A DNA stretch of 64,000 bases from Monosporascus cannonballus (taxonomy: Eukaryota; Ascomycota; Sordariomycetes; Xylariales): NCBI GenBank assembly GCA_004154925.1, contig QJNS01000125.1:651-64650 (forward strand), written 5' to 3'. Positions within the stretch are counted from its first letter, which is position 1. Each line of letters begins with the position of its first letter. The notes below the pieces were generated by a model that saw only the letters and a list, made by a program, of their open reading frames with translations, was not told the DNA's origin and made no database searches. Shown in pieces: positions 24,413 through 33,929 of this stretch. Position numbers and translations under genes: made by a program.

Positions 24413-25515
24413 TTACACGCGGTCCAGCTTGCGACGTTCGTTCCGCGTCCGCCTCATGAGCTTCTTGTACTTCTTCTTCTTCATCTTGAGCTTCCTCTGC
24501 CGACGCACGCTGATGGCGTGCATGCCGGGGCTCCGCTTCTGGGCGTCGGCGCGGCGGATCTCGCGCAGGGCCATGCGCTCGAGGAACGTGCGCGGGACCG
24601 CGTTCTCCTCGACGATCTGCGGGCTGTGCGCCACGATGCGCGTCTCGCCGTTCGCGTCCACCGTCTCCTCGAGGGTAAACATCGCCTTGTAGATGCGGAC
24701 CTCCGGCGCCGGAGCCTCGGCCAATTCCTCGCGCGCGGCGGTCACGGCGGCCTTGGTGGCGGATTCCGGCTGTGGGGCAGGCGGTGGCCGGAATGGCAGG
24801 AACTGCCCCGACATGGCATTGAGCTGGACATAGAGGCTAGACTCCGATCCATCCGCATGCCGAACCTCGATCTTTACGTGGTCGCCGTTTGCGTCGGTGG
24901 CGATGCCGTTGTCTTGTTGGGAGTCAAGATTCAAGGCCTGCATCGGCTGTTCGAGCTGGTCCACCGTGTTGGAAAGAGTAGACACAACCTCGTTGGTGTT
25001 GGCGCCCTTCGTCGGAGATGCGAATATTTGGGCGAAGAAATCATCCGTGACTGTCTTAGGAAAGCTATGGGTCACGGACATGGGCCGGTGGAGGGAGAAG
25101 AAGGTAGATAACGCCATAGCTAAGCAAACAGTCAGTACAACGAGATCCGCTGAGCGAAGTCAACGACAGCATTTTACTGACATTTATGTGGCACATGTTG
25201 CGTGCTGGGAACGCTTGGGAGTTTGTGCTGGTTGCTACTCGAGGCGTCTTTGTTGGCCTTGCGTCTTCGCTTTTCGCCGCTTTGTTTCGTCGATGAAGCC
25301 GGTGTGGTGGTCACTTGGCCGTCCGAAATACCTTTCGGGGAATCGTTCGGACTGGAAGGCTTGGAGGAGGAATATCGTCTCCGCTGCTGAGATAATGGGG
25401 TGTATGCGTAGGCGAGGGCAGCAGCGGGTGCACGGGGGCCCGAAGCGGCGAGGTTCGACAACAGCGACGACTGAGGTGCGCTCGACACCACCCGCCGCAC
25501 CGACGTCGGTAACAT
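24413..25515 (-). CDS. COX24: Mitochondrial small-subunit ribosomal protein mS38 / COX24-like, two exons
   Basis: The only intact gene in the window. Exon 1 is 25515-25182 and exon 2 is 25119-24413; the 62-bp intron (25181-25120) has donor GTCAGT, branch-like TACTGAC and acceptor TTAG. The joined frame encodes about 346 residues. The N-terminus (MLPTSVRRVVSSAP, then QQRRRYSSS) looks like a mitochondrial presequence. The last 58 or so residues hold the family signature: RTFLERMALREIRRAD, then SVRRQRKLKMKKKKYKKLMR, ending RRKLDRV. The yeast homologue is needed for mitochondrial COX1 expression and family members are part of the mitoribosomal small subunit. The donor is slightly unusual, but the nearby GTAAAA donor puts exon 2 out of frame. 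The start is the first ATG of the open exon. Divergent from the LYC1 remnant; not RIPped. Confidence 0.92.
25120..25181 (-). other. COX24: COX24 intron (62 bp)
   Basis: On the minus strand: donor GTCAGT at 25181, branch-point-like TACTGAC at 25136-25130, acceptor TTTGCTTAG ending at 25120. Removal joins exon 1 (phase 1) to exon 2 in frame. Size and signals are typical of filamentous ascomycetes. Confidence 0.85.
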
Positions 25516-26185
25516 GATGATATATGTCTTGCAGTCTCGGGCCGGTTAGTGTGTAATAAATAAATGAGATGCAAGTGTGTTCTAGGTATTGCGCGTAAGT
25601 GCGCCGATGGTGGATGATGAGCGAGGCTTCTCCCTCTTGATTGAAGCTGTTATGCCGCTTGCCCTTGTTTCGACCTGCGCAGCTGATGGCAGAGCGAAAA
25701 GGTTAGAAAGACTTGGCGGATAAGAGTGACTAAGCAAGCATAAAGCGGGGCACTAAGTCCGGCACCCGTCGGAACGTTTGGCCGACGCATTGGCCGCGTG
25801 GGACGCCCCATGTATTCGATATGCCCGGGATATATGCAATTACTACGTAGCTACGGAGTAGTTAGCACTGAATCCCTGTCCGTTACCGACCTACGCATCA
25901 CGGCTATTGTGCAATATTTGAAATATTCCTCTGATCTGCGACATCTCTTGCATGAACTAGGCTGAGTCTAGACCAATGTGACTTCCCTGACCCATCTTTT
26001 GAATACCGGCTAGGCATGAGTACCTACTACCCTTCTTCTCGGCCCCTCTGGATGTTTTGTGGGAGATGGGCCTCTCTCTTGAAGTCTATGACTCTAGGCT
26101 TAACCGTTTCTTGCGATACATGGCTTCTGCAGTCCAGCTCCCGCCTCTATCAAGTCTCACCCTGAGCGAGGTATAATTTTTGGCG
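25516..26185. promoter_or_regulatory. Intergenic region between divergent COX24 and LYC1-like genes
   Basis: About 670 bp, GC-balanced, without coding signals. By position it should hold the COX24 promoter (minus) and the former promoter of the LYC1-like gene (plus). No defined binding site or TATA box could be supported. Confidence 0.5.
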
Positions 26186-27160
26186 ATGGCTAGACGTGCA
26201 TCGCCTATCTTGTAGAGCCCCGACGGCCCTATAGACGTAGTTTTCGGCGAAGTGAGCGACCAACAACGAGTCGAGTGTTGCAAGCTGGCAGCGCCTGCCT
26301 TTGGTGGACCTCTCTCCGAAGCGGACTACTTAGGACGAGAAGGTTACCTCGGGCAGCGCCGGCTTACCCGCAATAAGAGGTGGCGATTTTCGTGTCTCTC
26401 CCTGGCTGAAGACCCGAGTCAAGTCCTTGCAACCTGCAAGACGATACGCAGAGACCTGCTTATTCGGAACGCGTCTGCGGCTCATGAGGCGCAAGGCTAC
26501 TGTATCGCAAGCGTTGTGACTGACCCCCACTATAGGCGACAATGGCTCGCCTCGTTGCTCTTGAAGCGGGTCGCGGAATGAATGGACGGACCCGGCCAGC
26601 ATGCTGTACACAAATATAGGAAATGCGGACGCTCTGTGCTCGCGATGTAAAAGATATCAGGGCTAGATTGGAGACTAATATAGTCGAGCCGGATGAAATT
26701 CACATGGCCGTTCTTCCAACCGCAAGCATCGTAGGCTGGCTGCATGACCGAGCAAATTTCATCAGCCTGAAGATGCACAACAGGGTACCGCAGAACCAAG
26801 GCTCAATCTGCGACTCCGCGGACACTTAGCTTTACTGGTATCGCGATTTTTCGAGAGAAGCAGCTGGCTATGCTGAGGGTACGGGTCTCAGAACAACAGA
26901 CTCAGGGACCTGTGGAAGCGGCAGCAAGTCTCCTCGTAGGTGCCCCGTGTGAAGCCAGTCTGTGGAACCTGCCTCAAGTTTTGGTGTGGGATCCGTACCC
27001 TCGTCTGCATCGTGCCATGCCCAGATGCTCACAGCCAAGTTTGGCATTGAAGTGAAAAGCGAGGGAAGAGTTTGTGGAAGTGTTCCTTCACTGAGATAAA
27101 GAGGTTCGGACGTAACGAAAGAGATTACGGTCCACTTAAGTGAGTTTTACACCTGGAATT
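26186..27160 (+). pseudogene. LYC1-family GNAT acetyltransferase, broken
   Basis: Segments match the fungal LYC1-like N-acetyltransferase family in order: VFGEVSDQQRVECCKL with FGGPLSEADYL (26240-26330), QVLATCKTIRRDLL (about 26430-26465), IASVVTDPHYRRQWLASLLL (about 26505-26565, the acetyl-CoA loop region, where R-Q-W-L replaces the usual R-G-x-G/A turn), then after a stop at 26579 ARDVKDIRARLE, WLHDRANFISLKM (about 26740), SLLVGAPCEASLWNLPQVLVWDP (26917-26995) and a C-terminal GSVPSL ending near FYTWN (27160). A TAG lies just after the probable ATG (26186), a TGA at 26579 and more stops downstream. Family members acetylate small amines such as lysine; this copy cannot. Confidence 0.8.
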
Positions 27161-27172
27161 AATATCTGCTTC

Positions 27173-27590
27173 TAGAAAGAGTCTTCATGCTACCTTGGTT
27201 ACCGAAGAAACAAGGCGTCCATGTTAGAAACAGGGCCCAGAGATACCGTACATAGGCGACATTCAAGCTTAGGCCATGGAGAAAATCGAGGTTGAAATAT
27301 CTCCGCGTATGGGACCGTTCTGCGGCCCCTGTTGAAATTCAGTCTTACTTACGAAAGACCCCACCTCCTGACTTCAAACGGTGGCCTTGATGCCCCTCCT
27401 CTTGGTCTTCCTATCTAATAATTTGGCGTCAGGTGTTATACCTAACATTCTTGAAACCCGCGGTCCCCTCCGGGTGTTTTCGGATGAGCCTGCGCATTCC
27501 CGTTTTAACCCTGTTATTCGATTAGTTCTAAGTAGCCCACGACGTATTAAATAATCTTAGTTATTTTGTCACGGAAAAGGGCACCCCTAG
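27173..27590. other. Intergenic host DNA, nothing recognised
   Basis: GC-balanced sequence with no ORF, repeat or RNA gene that I can support. Confidence 0.5.
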
Positions 27591-27857
27591 CTAGGGTCTT
27601 CGGGTGATTGTTATTCCTTCCCGGAGCCCTATATCAGTGGATCGCCCACAACAAGTGGGATCAACGCTTCCTAGCTTTAGACAAGTCAATATACCCTCAA
27701 GAGCTGTGCACCTGATCCTTAGTAAGTGTGACATATTTTTTATGCAAAAATGCCCGATAGGAATGCAGGCCAGAATTGATGATATTATTACGTTTAAAGG
27801 GGTAGCTGTTATAAAGCACATTACAGAGCTTGTTCTTCGACGTGCGGTCAGTTACTT

Positions 27858-28042
27858 ACATGGCGTATAGGATTTTTAGCATCGAGGTCTCTCTTACTTG
27901 TTCCGACAGCTCGATCACCTCCAGGTATTTCTGCACATGCTCGGAAGAGAATCTGTTCCGAGGTTAAGTCAGGCTCCAAAGAAAACGAAACTGTCGAGAT
28001 ATCCACGACCTTAAGGAAGTAATCCAACTCTCCACCATTCAC
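27858..28042 (-). CDS. Possible first exon of an unidentified gene
   Basis: Minus-strand ATG at 28042 opens a frame of about 61 codons (MNGGELDYFLKVVD, then SEQILFRACAEI and AVGTSKRDLD) that runs into a consensus GTAAGT donor at 27857. The peptide has natural composition but I do not recognise it. Acceptor candidates near 27804 give no long open frame, although a 76-codon frame exists at 27591-27821. It may be a gene fragment. Confidence 0.3.
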
Positions 28043-28189
28043 TTCTATGTTAAAATTATCTCCCCAACTGCTAATAAAGCACTGTAAAAACTAAAAAGGC
28101 AACCATGTTAATTATATATAAATGAGTTATAATAGCCGCATAGTAATTTTTTAATATTTCCATATATTAAATTTTCTGTCACCTACACC

Positions 28190-28974
28190 GGGCCCGCTCT
28201 GCGGCCTGCCAGTCCGTTCCACATCAATCCCTACCTTGCAAACCGTCGTGTTTCTCCTGGCGCTGGCTGCAGATGGCCGTGCAAATGGTACAACGTGCTA
28301 TCGATCTGGTAATCGATTGGCCCTCCACTGGTAACACCGCGGGTAGTATTAGCTGCGTCGATAGAAGTAAAGGCGAACTTGTTGTAATGCCGCTGATTAT
28401 CTCGAAATGCGACCGTACGGGAGTCTTCTGCCGTTAAGAGCTGGAGAAGGAACTGCGGTAACGGTTTCCACGGGGCAAATGTAACGTCGCCCTGAAGGCA
28501 GCAGAAGCCAAGTTTTCGGGTTGGCGGGCGGGGAATTTTAATGAGAGTTAATAAACCGCCTTAGAATAAGAAGGGTTATTATACACTTAGGCGTTCATCT
28601 ATTCAGTGCAAAGCACCGCACGACTCGCATTCCGCCGAATTAGAGCTAAGGTCGTGTACTGCAACGCATTTAATTCCTTCGAGAGGTATCCAGGCAGTTA
28701 GTTTATCGGGATCGTGGCACCCGTTATGTGACGCTGCAGATTGTAACCTGCCGCGTCGAGTTCTGCGGGTATCGGGGCCTGCAGCCATAAATAGAGCTAC
28801 GGCCCTCGCAGCTCTACATGATAGGCTAGTTGTATAAGGCGTCCCATTACGGCGAATGGGAAAGTCCGCAAGAGGGCACGTTTCGCGGCAACCAGAGCAC
28901 CAGTGGCAAGGAGAAGAGAGTTTATTGCGGCGTCGAGCAGGAATTTTCGAATGGCCGCAGATTTTTACAAGCAC
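28190..28974 (-). pseudogene. Helitron Rep/helicase N-terminal relic
   Basis: Minus-strand reading matches the 'Helitron helicase-like' region. A Cys-rich start (PCHWCSGCRETC) leads to ECESCGALH at 28603-28629, then a stop where the family usually has W, then IDERLS. Next come LGFCCLQGDVTFAPWKPLP, LLTAEDSRTVAFRDNQRHYN and FAFTSIDAAN (about 28520-28360). After one frameshift, GPIDYQI and LYHLHGHLQPAPGE follow (about 28320-28255). The HUH nuclease and SF1 helicase parts are missing, so this is a truncated fragment of a rolling-circle transposon. It is not strongly RIPped, suggesting low copy number or great age. Confidence 0.82.
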
Positions 28975-29519
28975 AGAAAAGGGGCCGCATATAGGAAATT
29001 GAAATTCGGCTGCGGAACCCGAAAAACAGGCCGAAAATCAAAGGGTTTTTAAATGATTAAGAATATAGGAACAGGTTATATACCCTGCAGTGTTAAAGCA
29101 GGTTGCAAATCTAATAGCTAGTACTAACTAATGGTTAATAGCTATCTGTTATAACTGCATCATACTATTACGCCACCAGGGCAAAAGTCATCTCAGCTAA
29201 CTCAGGCCTCTCTAGTTCGTTTTGATATACTAATGTACTCTTTTTTTTAAACTAATTAAATACCGTATCCCCGTAACGAACTAGCAAGGCCTAGGTTGAA
29301 ATTGTGCGAAAAATAGATTCGTTCTAAGCATCGCCACTTAAATTATTATTTTTTTAATTTTTTTAAACAAGAATTATAGTTAGTATGGTTAAATTAAGGC
29401 TTGGAAAATAGGGTAATTCCGACGCTTTTCAGGTTTGGGAAATAGGCGATCGTAACGTCTATAGTTGCAATAGCAGAATTAAGTCAGACTCCCGGTCAAC
29501 ACACCACCCCCTCAACGCC
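28975..29519. other. AT-rich host flank left of Gypsy-3
   Basis: No recognised gene. Composition is mixed, with T/A runs near 29240 and 29345. It could hold further Helitron-derived sequence or an old, unrecognisable repeat. Confidence 0.4.
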
Positions 29520-29951
29520 TGTTATGACCCAACGTCCTTGGCACAGCCGGAAACGGTCAAAACAAGTGGAGCACCAGGAAAAGGGTTACGTGACGAAAGT
29601 CAGGATTATTGGGATCTTGCGAGATTCACGAGAGTCAGGATCATTGGGATTTTGCGAGATTTACGAAAGCCAGGATTATTAGGATTTTACGAAATTATAA
29701 TAATCCAGCGATAATTAGGAACCAGAACCAAATATAATACCTTCGTTATTTCCATAATTTAGATAACTTTAACTTATAATATTTATTAATATTAATCGTT
29801 TGTAATATAATAATTTGTTACCTAAGGCACTTTTAATATTACGAGATATAATACGTTATTATATTTATTACTTAGTTTCCCACGATACTCCTGTCAACAT
29901 AAACCCGTACGATTAAAGCTTAATAGTTGGTTAAATCCTTTAGCCGTTATA
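29520..29951 (+). repeat. Gypsy-3 5' LTR (432 bp)
   Basis: Begins TGTTATGACC and ends TAGCCGTTATA, followed by the internal start CGTTACAAGC shared with the other Gypsy copies. The first 180 bp are unmutated. Three 35-bp units (module C) sit at 29593-29697. It is longer than the other LTRs because of the third unit. Confidence 0.87.
29593..29697 (+). repeat. 35-bp tandem repeat in the LTR, module C (3 units)
   Basis: Three head-to-tail 35-bp units. Each starts ACGA, then has (A/G)AG(T/C)CAGGAT in the middle and GGGATxTTGCGAGATT at the end; the third unit carries RIP-like changes. The unit length equals module A of Gypsy-1 and Gypsy-2, but the sequence is unrelated. Confidence 0.9.
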
Positions 29952-30070
29952 CGTTACAAGCTTTTGTTCAGTAGTACCGTTAAATTTTGAGCAATACCGC
30001 CGACATTATATTTACCAGCAAGTAGCCCGAATAGCCCATTTACCAGGTCCCTAATAACCCGGATACGGGA

Positions 30071-30531
30071 ATGGAATCCGAGGAAAAGGAAAAATTTCGC
30101 TTTTTTCGTAAAGAAGTCTTTCGACGTCTGAATGCCATAAACGAACGTATTATTTAGCTTGAAAAAGATAATAATAACCTTACGACGTCTCTTTAAGCAG
30201 CTTATAAAAAACTTAAGGAAAAAGGGAAAGCTCCCGAAACCGGAAAGTTCTTTCGAACGAGCCAGATTATCTAGTTGAATTCCATTAAAAAACTAGGAAA
30301 GGTCCTTAAGTTTTTTAAGCTAGAACTTTTCGACGAAATTTTAATTAAGCTATAATTATTTTTTTAACTTAATGCCGAACATATTTCGGGTATTTTCCTA
30401 TTCGACTTATTACGCCTATTATACAAATCGAATTCGTAATCGGGCGACTTACCGGAAATACGGCTATTTAGTTTAAGCCTATTATAAAGGAGTACGTTAT
30501 TTTACCAGTCGAAAATCGAAACCCGGAAATA
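30071..30531 (+). pseudogene. Gypsy-3 gag, 5' part only
   Basis: Starts ATG at 30071 and reads MESEEKEKFRFFRKEVFRRL, then a leucine-zipper-like stretch (INERI, QLEKDNNNL), with a TAG where CAG is expected, and later FFKLELFDE. It is the least mutated gag in the window and the best guide to the family's gag N-terminus: acidic start, coiled coil, then the capsid-like region. It is truncated at 30531 by Gypsy-4. Confidence 0.8.
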
Positions 30532-30916
30532 TGTTACAACTCAACCCAAGATCGGTTTCGAAAACGGTCGGACCCACACAAGAGGGTCACGTGATTTGGA
30601 TCTCTCTTGACAACAAGATCTAAATAAATCCATACAGAACCAACTAAATCCAATAGTATTGGATCTATAACAGTATCAAGATCTAATGGCGATCTAATTA
30701 ATCCAGAAAGGATATATACGTTCATTATTTTCATAGTTTAAATAGTTTTAGCTTGTAACACTTATTAATACCAATCGTTTGCAATATAACTTCTGCACCT
30801 TTAGTATTAAGAAACGTAATTAAGTTATCTTATTGTTATAAAGTTTTACGATATTTCTGTTAACATAAACCCGTACGATTAAGGTTTAATAATTGGTTAA
30901 ATCCTAAACCGTTATA
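30532..30916 (+). repeat. Gypsy-4 5' LTR (385 bp)
   Basis: Outer 180 bp unmutated, with an intact CACGTG at 30588-30593. It is followed by a fourth, less regular module of short GATCTAA/AGATCTAA-type repeats (about 30596-30705) and the TATA-like AAGGATATATACG. It ends AACCGTTATA. Confidence 0.85.
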
Positions 30917-31035
30917 CGTTATAAGCTTTTATTCAGTAATACTGTCAAACTTTGAACAATATTACCGGCATTATATTTACCAGTAAGCAGCCCGAACAAC
31001 CTACTTACCAGGTTTCTAATAACCCGGACATTAGA

Positions 31036-32676
31036 ATGGAATCCGAGGAGGAAAAGGAAAAGCCTCGTTTTTTTCGCGAAGAAATTCTTTAATATCTGGA
31101 TACTATAAACGAACGCATTATTTAGCTCAAAAAAGATAACAATAACCTTACGACGTCCTTTTAAGCAGCCTATAAAAAACTTAAGAAAAAAAAGTTTTCG
31201 AAATTAATTTTTTTTGAACGAATTAAATTACTTAGTTAAATATTATTAAAAAATTAAGAAAAGTTTTTAAATTTTTTAAACCTGAACTTTTTAACGGAAC
31301 CTCAATTAAATTATAATTATTTTTATTTTAATCCTAAATATATTTTGGGTATTTTCTTATTTGATTTATTACGTTTATTATACGAATTAAATTTATAGTT
31401 AGATAACTTATTGGAAATGCGGTTATTTAATTTCAGCCCGTTATAAAAAAAATACGTTATTTTGCAGGTCGAAAATCAAAACCCGGAAATAATGCGAATT
31501 GATAATAATTACGAATAATTCGAGCAAATATTAATAAACGTTTTCGGAATAATAAACGAAAAACTAAAAGCCAAATTATAAATTTAGCCATTATAATAAA
31601 AGGAATTAATATATAGTTACGGTAATACGTTAATTTAACTACTATTTAAAATAATTTGGGAACAAAAAATATTAATAACTAAATTTTTCGACGGCCTAAA
31701 AAATATAAAAAGAATTTTTTAAATTCGATTAGCCTAATTATTTATCGGATTATATTGTTATAGTAATTAAAATTAACGATCGATAATATATATAACGTAT
31801 TAAAGGTACTAAAAATAATAATAATAAGTTCCGATATACGGCTAATATTAACATTTTTCGATATAATAATATTTTTTACGATATAAAGCCAGGACCTATA
31901 GAACTAAGAGTTATTTACAGGAAAAACTAAAACCAGACCAAATATTTTAATTGCAGTAAAATAAAGTATAAGGTAATATGGTACAAAACACTTAAAAAAC
32001 CGTATTAAAATAACTAGAAACCTATATCTAAAAGATAATTTAATGAAAACCAAAAAAACGGTGACAAACCTATTAATATAATTTAGCCTAAATATATACC
32101 AAATCCCTTATAATAAGACATATAATAAAAAATCCGAAAAGCTAGAAAATTAATTTAATAAATATCGTAAATACAACAAAGAGCGTTATAAGAATAATTA
32201 CGCGAATATTAGAATTAAACAGAAACAATTTATTTCGGAATCCCTGATCGATATAGTAGAATATATGCCATATATTATTAAAAACAAGAATATCCCGATT
32301 ACGAAAAATGGAAATAAAATATCCACGAACAAATTACCTATATATATTATAAAAAAGTCGACTTTCTAAGTCGTACCGGAAATAATGAAAACGATAAACA
32401 ATAATATCGATATTTTCAGTCTATAGCCCTAGAAGATATTTAGCAATTAATCGAAACAAAAAATTAGCCCAAAAAATAATATCCGCAAAGAGACCCTTTG
32501 TGTTATTTTCAGTAATATAATTACCAAATAAAAAAGGAATTAATCCAGCACATAATAAAAAAAACACTGCCAAAAAACTATTATAGATTTTCATTTTTAA
32601 TTGGCATTTATTATAAATCGTTACGAAAAAAGGCCATCAAAATAGGTTAATTTACAAAAAAGCTTTAAAATAATAA
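31036..32676 (+). pseudogene. Gypsy-4 gag remnant
   Basis: Homologous to Gypsy-3 gag at the start and to 1790-3157 of Gypsy-1 further on, including the charged YKNNYANIRIKQ-like stretch near 32190-32225. Stops are frequent. The sequence breaks at 32676 where the Gypsy-5 LTR begins. Confidence 0.75.
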
Positions 32677-32960
32677 TGTAACGGCTAGGCGGTTTAACCA
32701 ACTATTAAAACTTAGTCGTACGGGTTTATGTTGGCAGAAGTATCGTAGAACTTTGTAGCAATAAAGTAACTTAGTTACGTCTCTTAATACCAAGAGCGCA
32801 GAAGCGTATTACAAACGATTAGTATTAATAAATGTTGCAAACTGACATTATTTAAATTATGAAAATAATAAACGTATATATCCTTATTCTAGCTTAAGGT
32901 GCTTAAACGGCTTAAACTCTTCAGCCCGTTAAGCCCTTTGAGCTTCTTTGCCGGCTTAAG
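32677..32960 (-). repeat. Gypsy-5 3' LTR, first part
   Basis: The remainder is at 39669-39794. Its variable module uses CTTAAG-type short repeats (GGCTTAAACTC, GCCGGCTTAAG), unlike the other LTRs. Gypsy-6 inserted into this module. Confidence 0.8.
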
Positions 32961-33342
32961 TGTGACGGCTAGGCGGTTTAACCAATTATTAAACCTTAAG
33001 TCGACGGGGTTATGTTGGCAGGAGTATCGTGGGAATCTGAGCAATAGATACAGTAGTCGTGTTACGTCTTTTAATACCAAGGGTGCAAAAGTGTATTGCA
33101 AACGATTAGTATTGATAAGTATTACAAACTGGTATTATCTAGATTATGAAAATAATAAATATTTTATACTTAATTTTTTTAATTTATCGATTTTGGTTTT
33201 ATGGGCTTTACGATCGATCTTATCGAATTTGGCTTTATAAGCTTTACGATCGATCCCGTCGAGCCATTACGTAATTTGACTTACATAGCTTAGTTATTTA
33301 TTGCGACCGTTTTCCGAGGCCGTAACCTATTAGGTTATAATA
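32961..33342 (-). repeat. Gypsy-6 3' LTR (382 bp)
   Basis: Starts TGTGACGGCTAGG on the plus strand and ends GGTTATAATA. The outer 170 bp are spared from RIP. Confidence 0.92.
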
Positions 33343-33369
33343 CGATCTCTCTTTTCTACAATTTTCGTC

Positions 33370-33912
33370 CCGAAAATTTCTTTTTTTTCTGTAAATTTTC
33401 TTTCCGCCATTATATTGGGTCGTATTAAAAAACTGGTTAACAAAAAAATAAAAAAGCGAAATAATTTATTTAAATTAATTACGTTTCTAGCTGTAAACAT
33501 ATTTATATATTTTTATTATATTCGATACGAATTATCGTTTTATCGTATTTTTTCGTTAGATTTTTCCAAGTACGAAAAATACGTAATGCGGAATTAAGGC
33601 CTTTATAACGTTAACGGTTTTTCCACTTTTTAACTTAAGAAATTTGTTTTTAATTACCTTAAGGTTAAAACGGAACTTAAAAAAACCGAGAAAAAAACGG
33701 AATAGGCGTAAGCAAAAATTCGTCGTTTTCGAAAACAAAAGAAATTATGGGCCAACCGTATAATACGTATGTTATTTCGTAGGTTCCGGTCCCTGAAAAA
33801 GTTGGATAAGTTGGAACGTCGAGAAAAACAGGCCGAATTGGAGGCCGCCAAGGCCATAACGGCGGAGGCCGTACCTCCTTTCGACTGGTCCAACCTGGAA
33901 TCCATAAATTAA
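33370..33912 (+). pseudogene. Antisense ORF of Gypsy-6, C-terminal half preserved
   Basis: On the strand opposite gag-pol. The last 63 codons (33721-33912) are open: a basic, heptad-like stretch (RRFRKQKKLWANR, SLKKLDKLERREKQAELEAA) that ends PPFDWSNLESIN before TAA at 33910-33912. The preceding part is degraded, with one or more frameshifts. Gypsy-7 (ending FDWSNL), Gypsy-5 (INWSAMN) and Gypsy-9 (FFDWNAVG) have similar ends in the same place. The function is unknown; it looks like a small basic coiled-coil protein. Confidence 0.65.
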
Positions 33913-33929
33913 TCGTTTATTAATTAGGA

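Noticed and set aside
24518..25111. Long plus-strand frame (197 codons) in the GC island
   Set aside because: It lies exactly opposite COX24 exon 2; its GC-rich composition explains the open frame, and the minus-strand product has a clear family signature.
24897..25517. 206-codon plus-strand frame
   Set aside because: It overlaps both COX24 exons and the intron on the opposite strand and has no recognisable domain.
21027..29519. tRNA or rRNA genes in the host island
   Set aside because: I looked for tRNA B-box (GGTTCGAATCC-like) and conserved rRNA segments and found none I could support.
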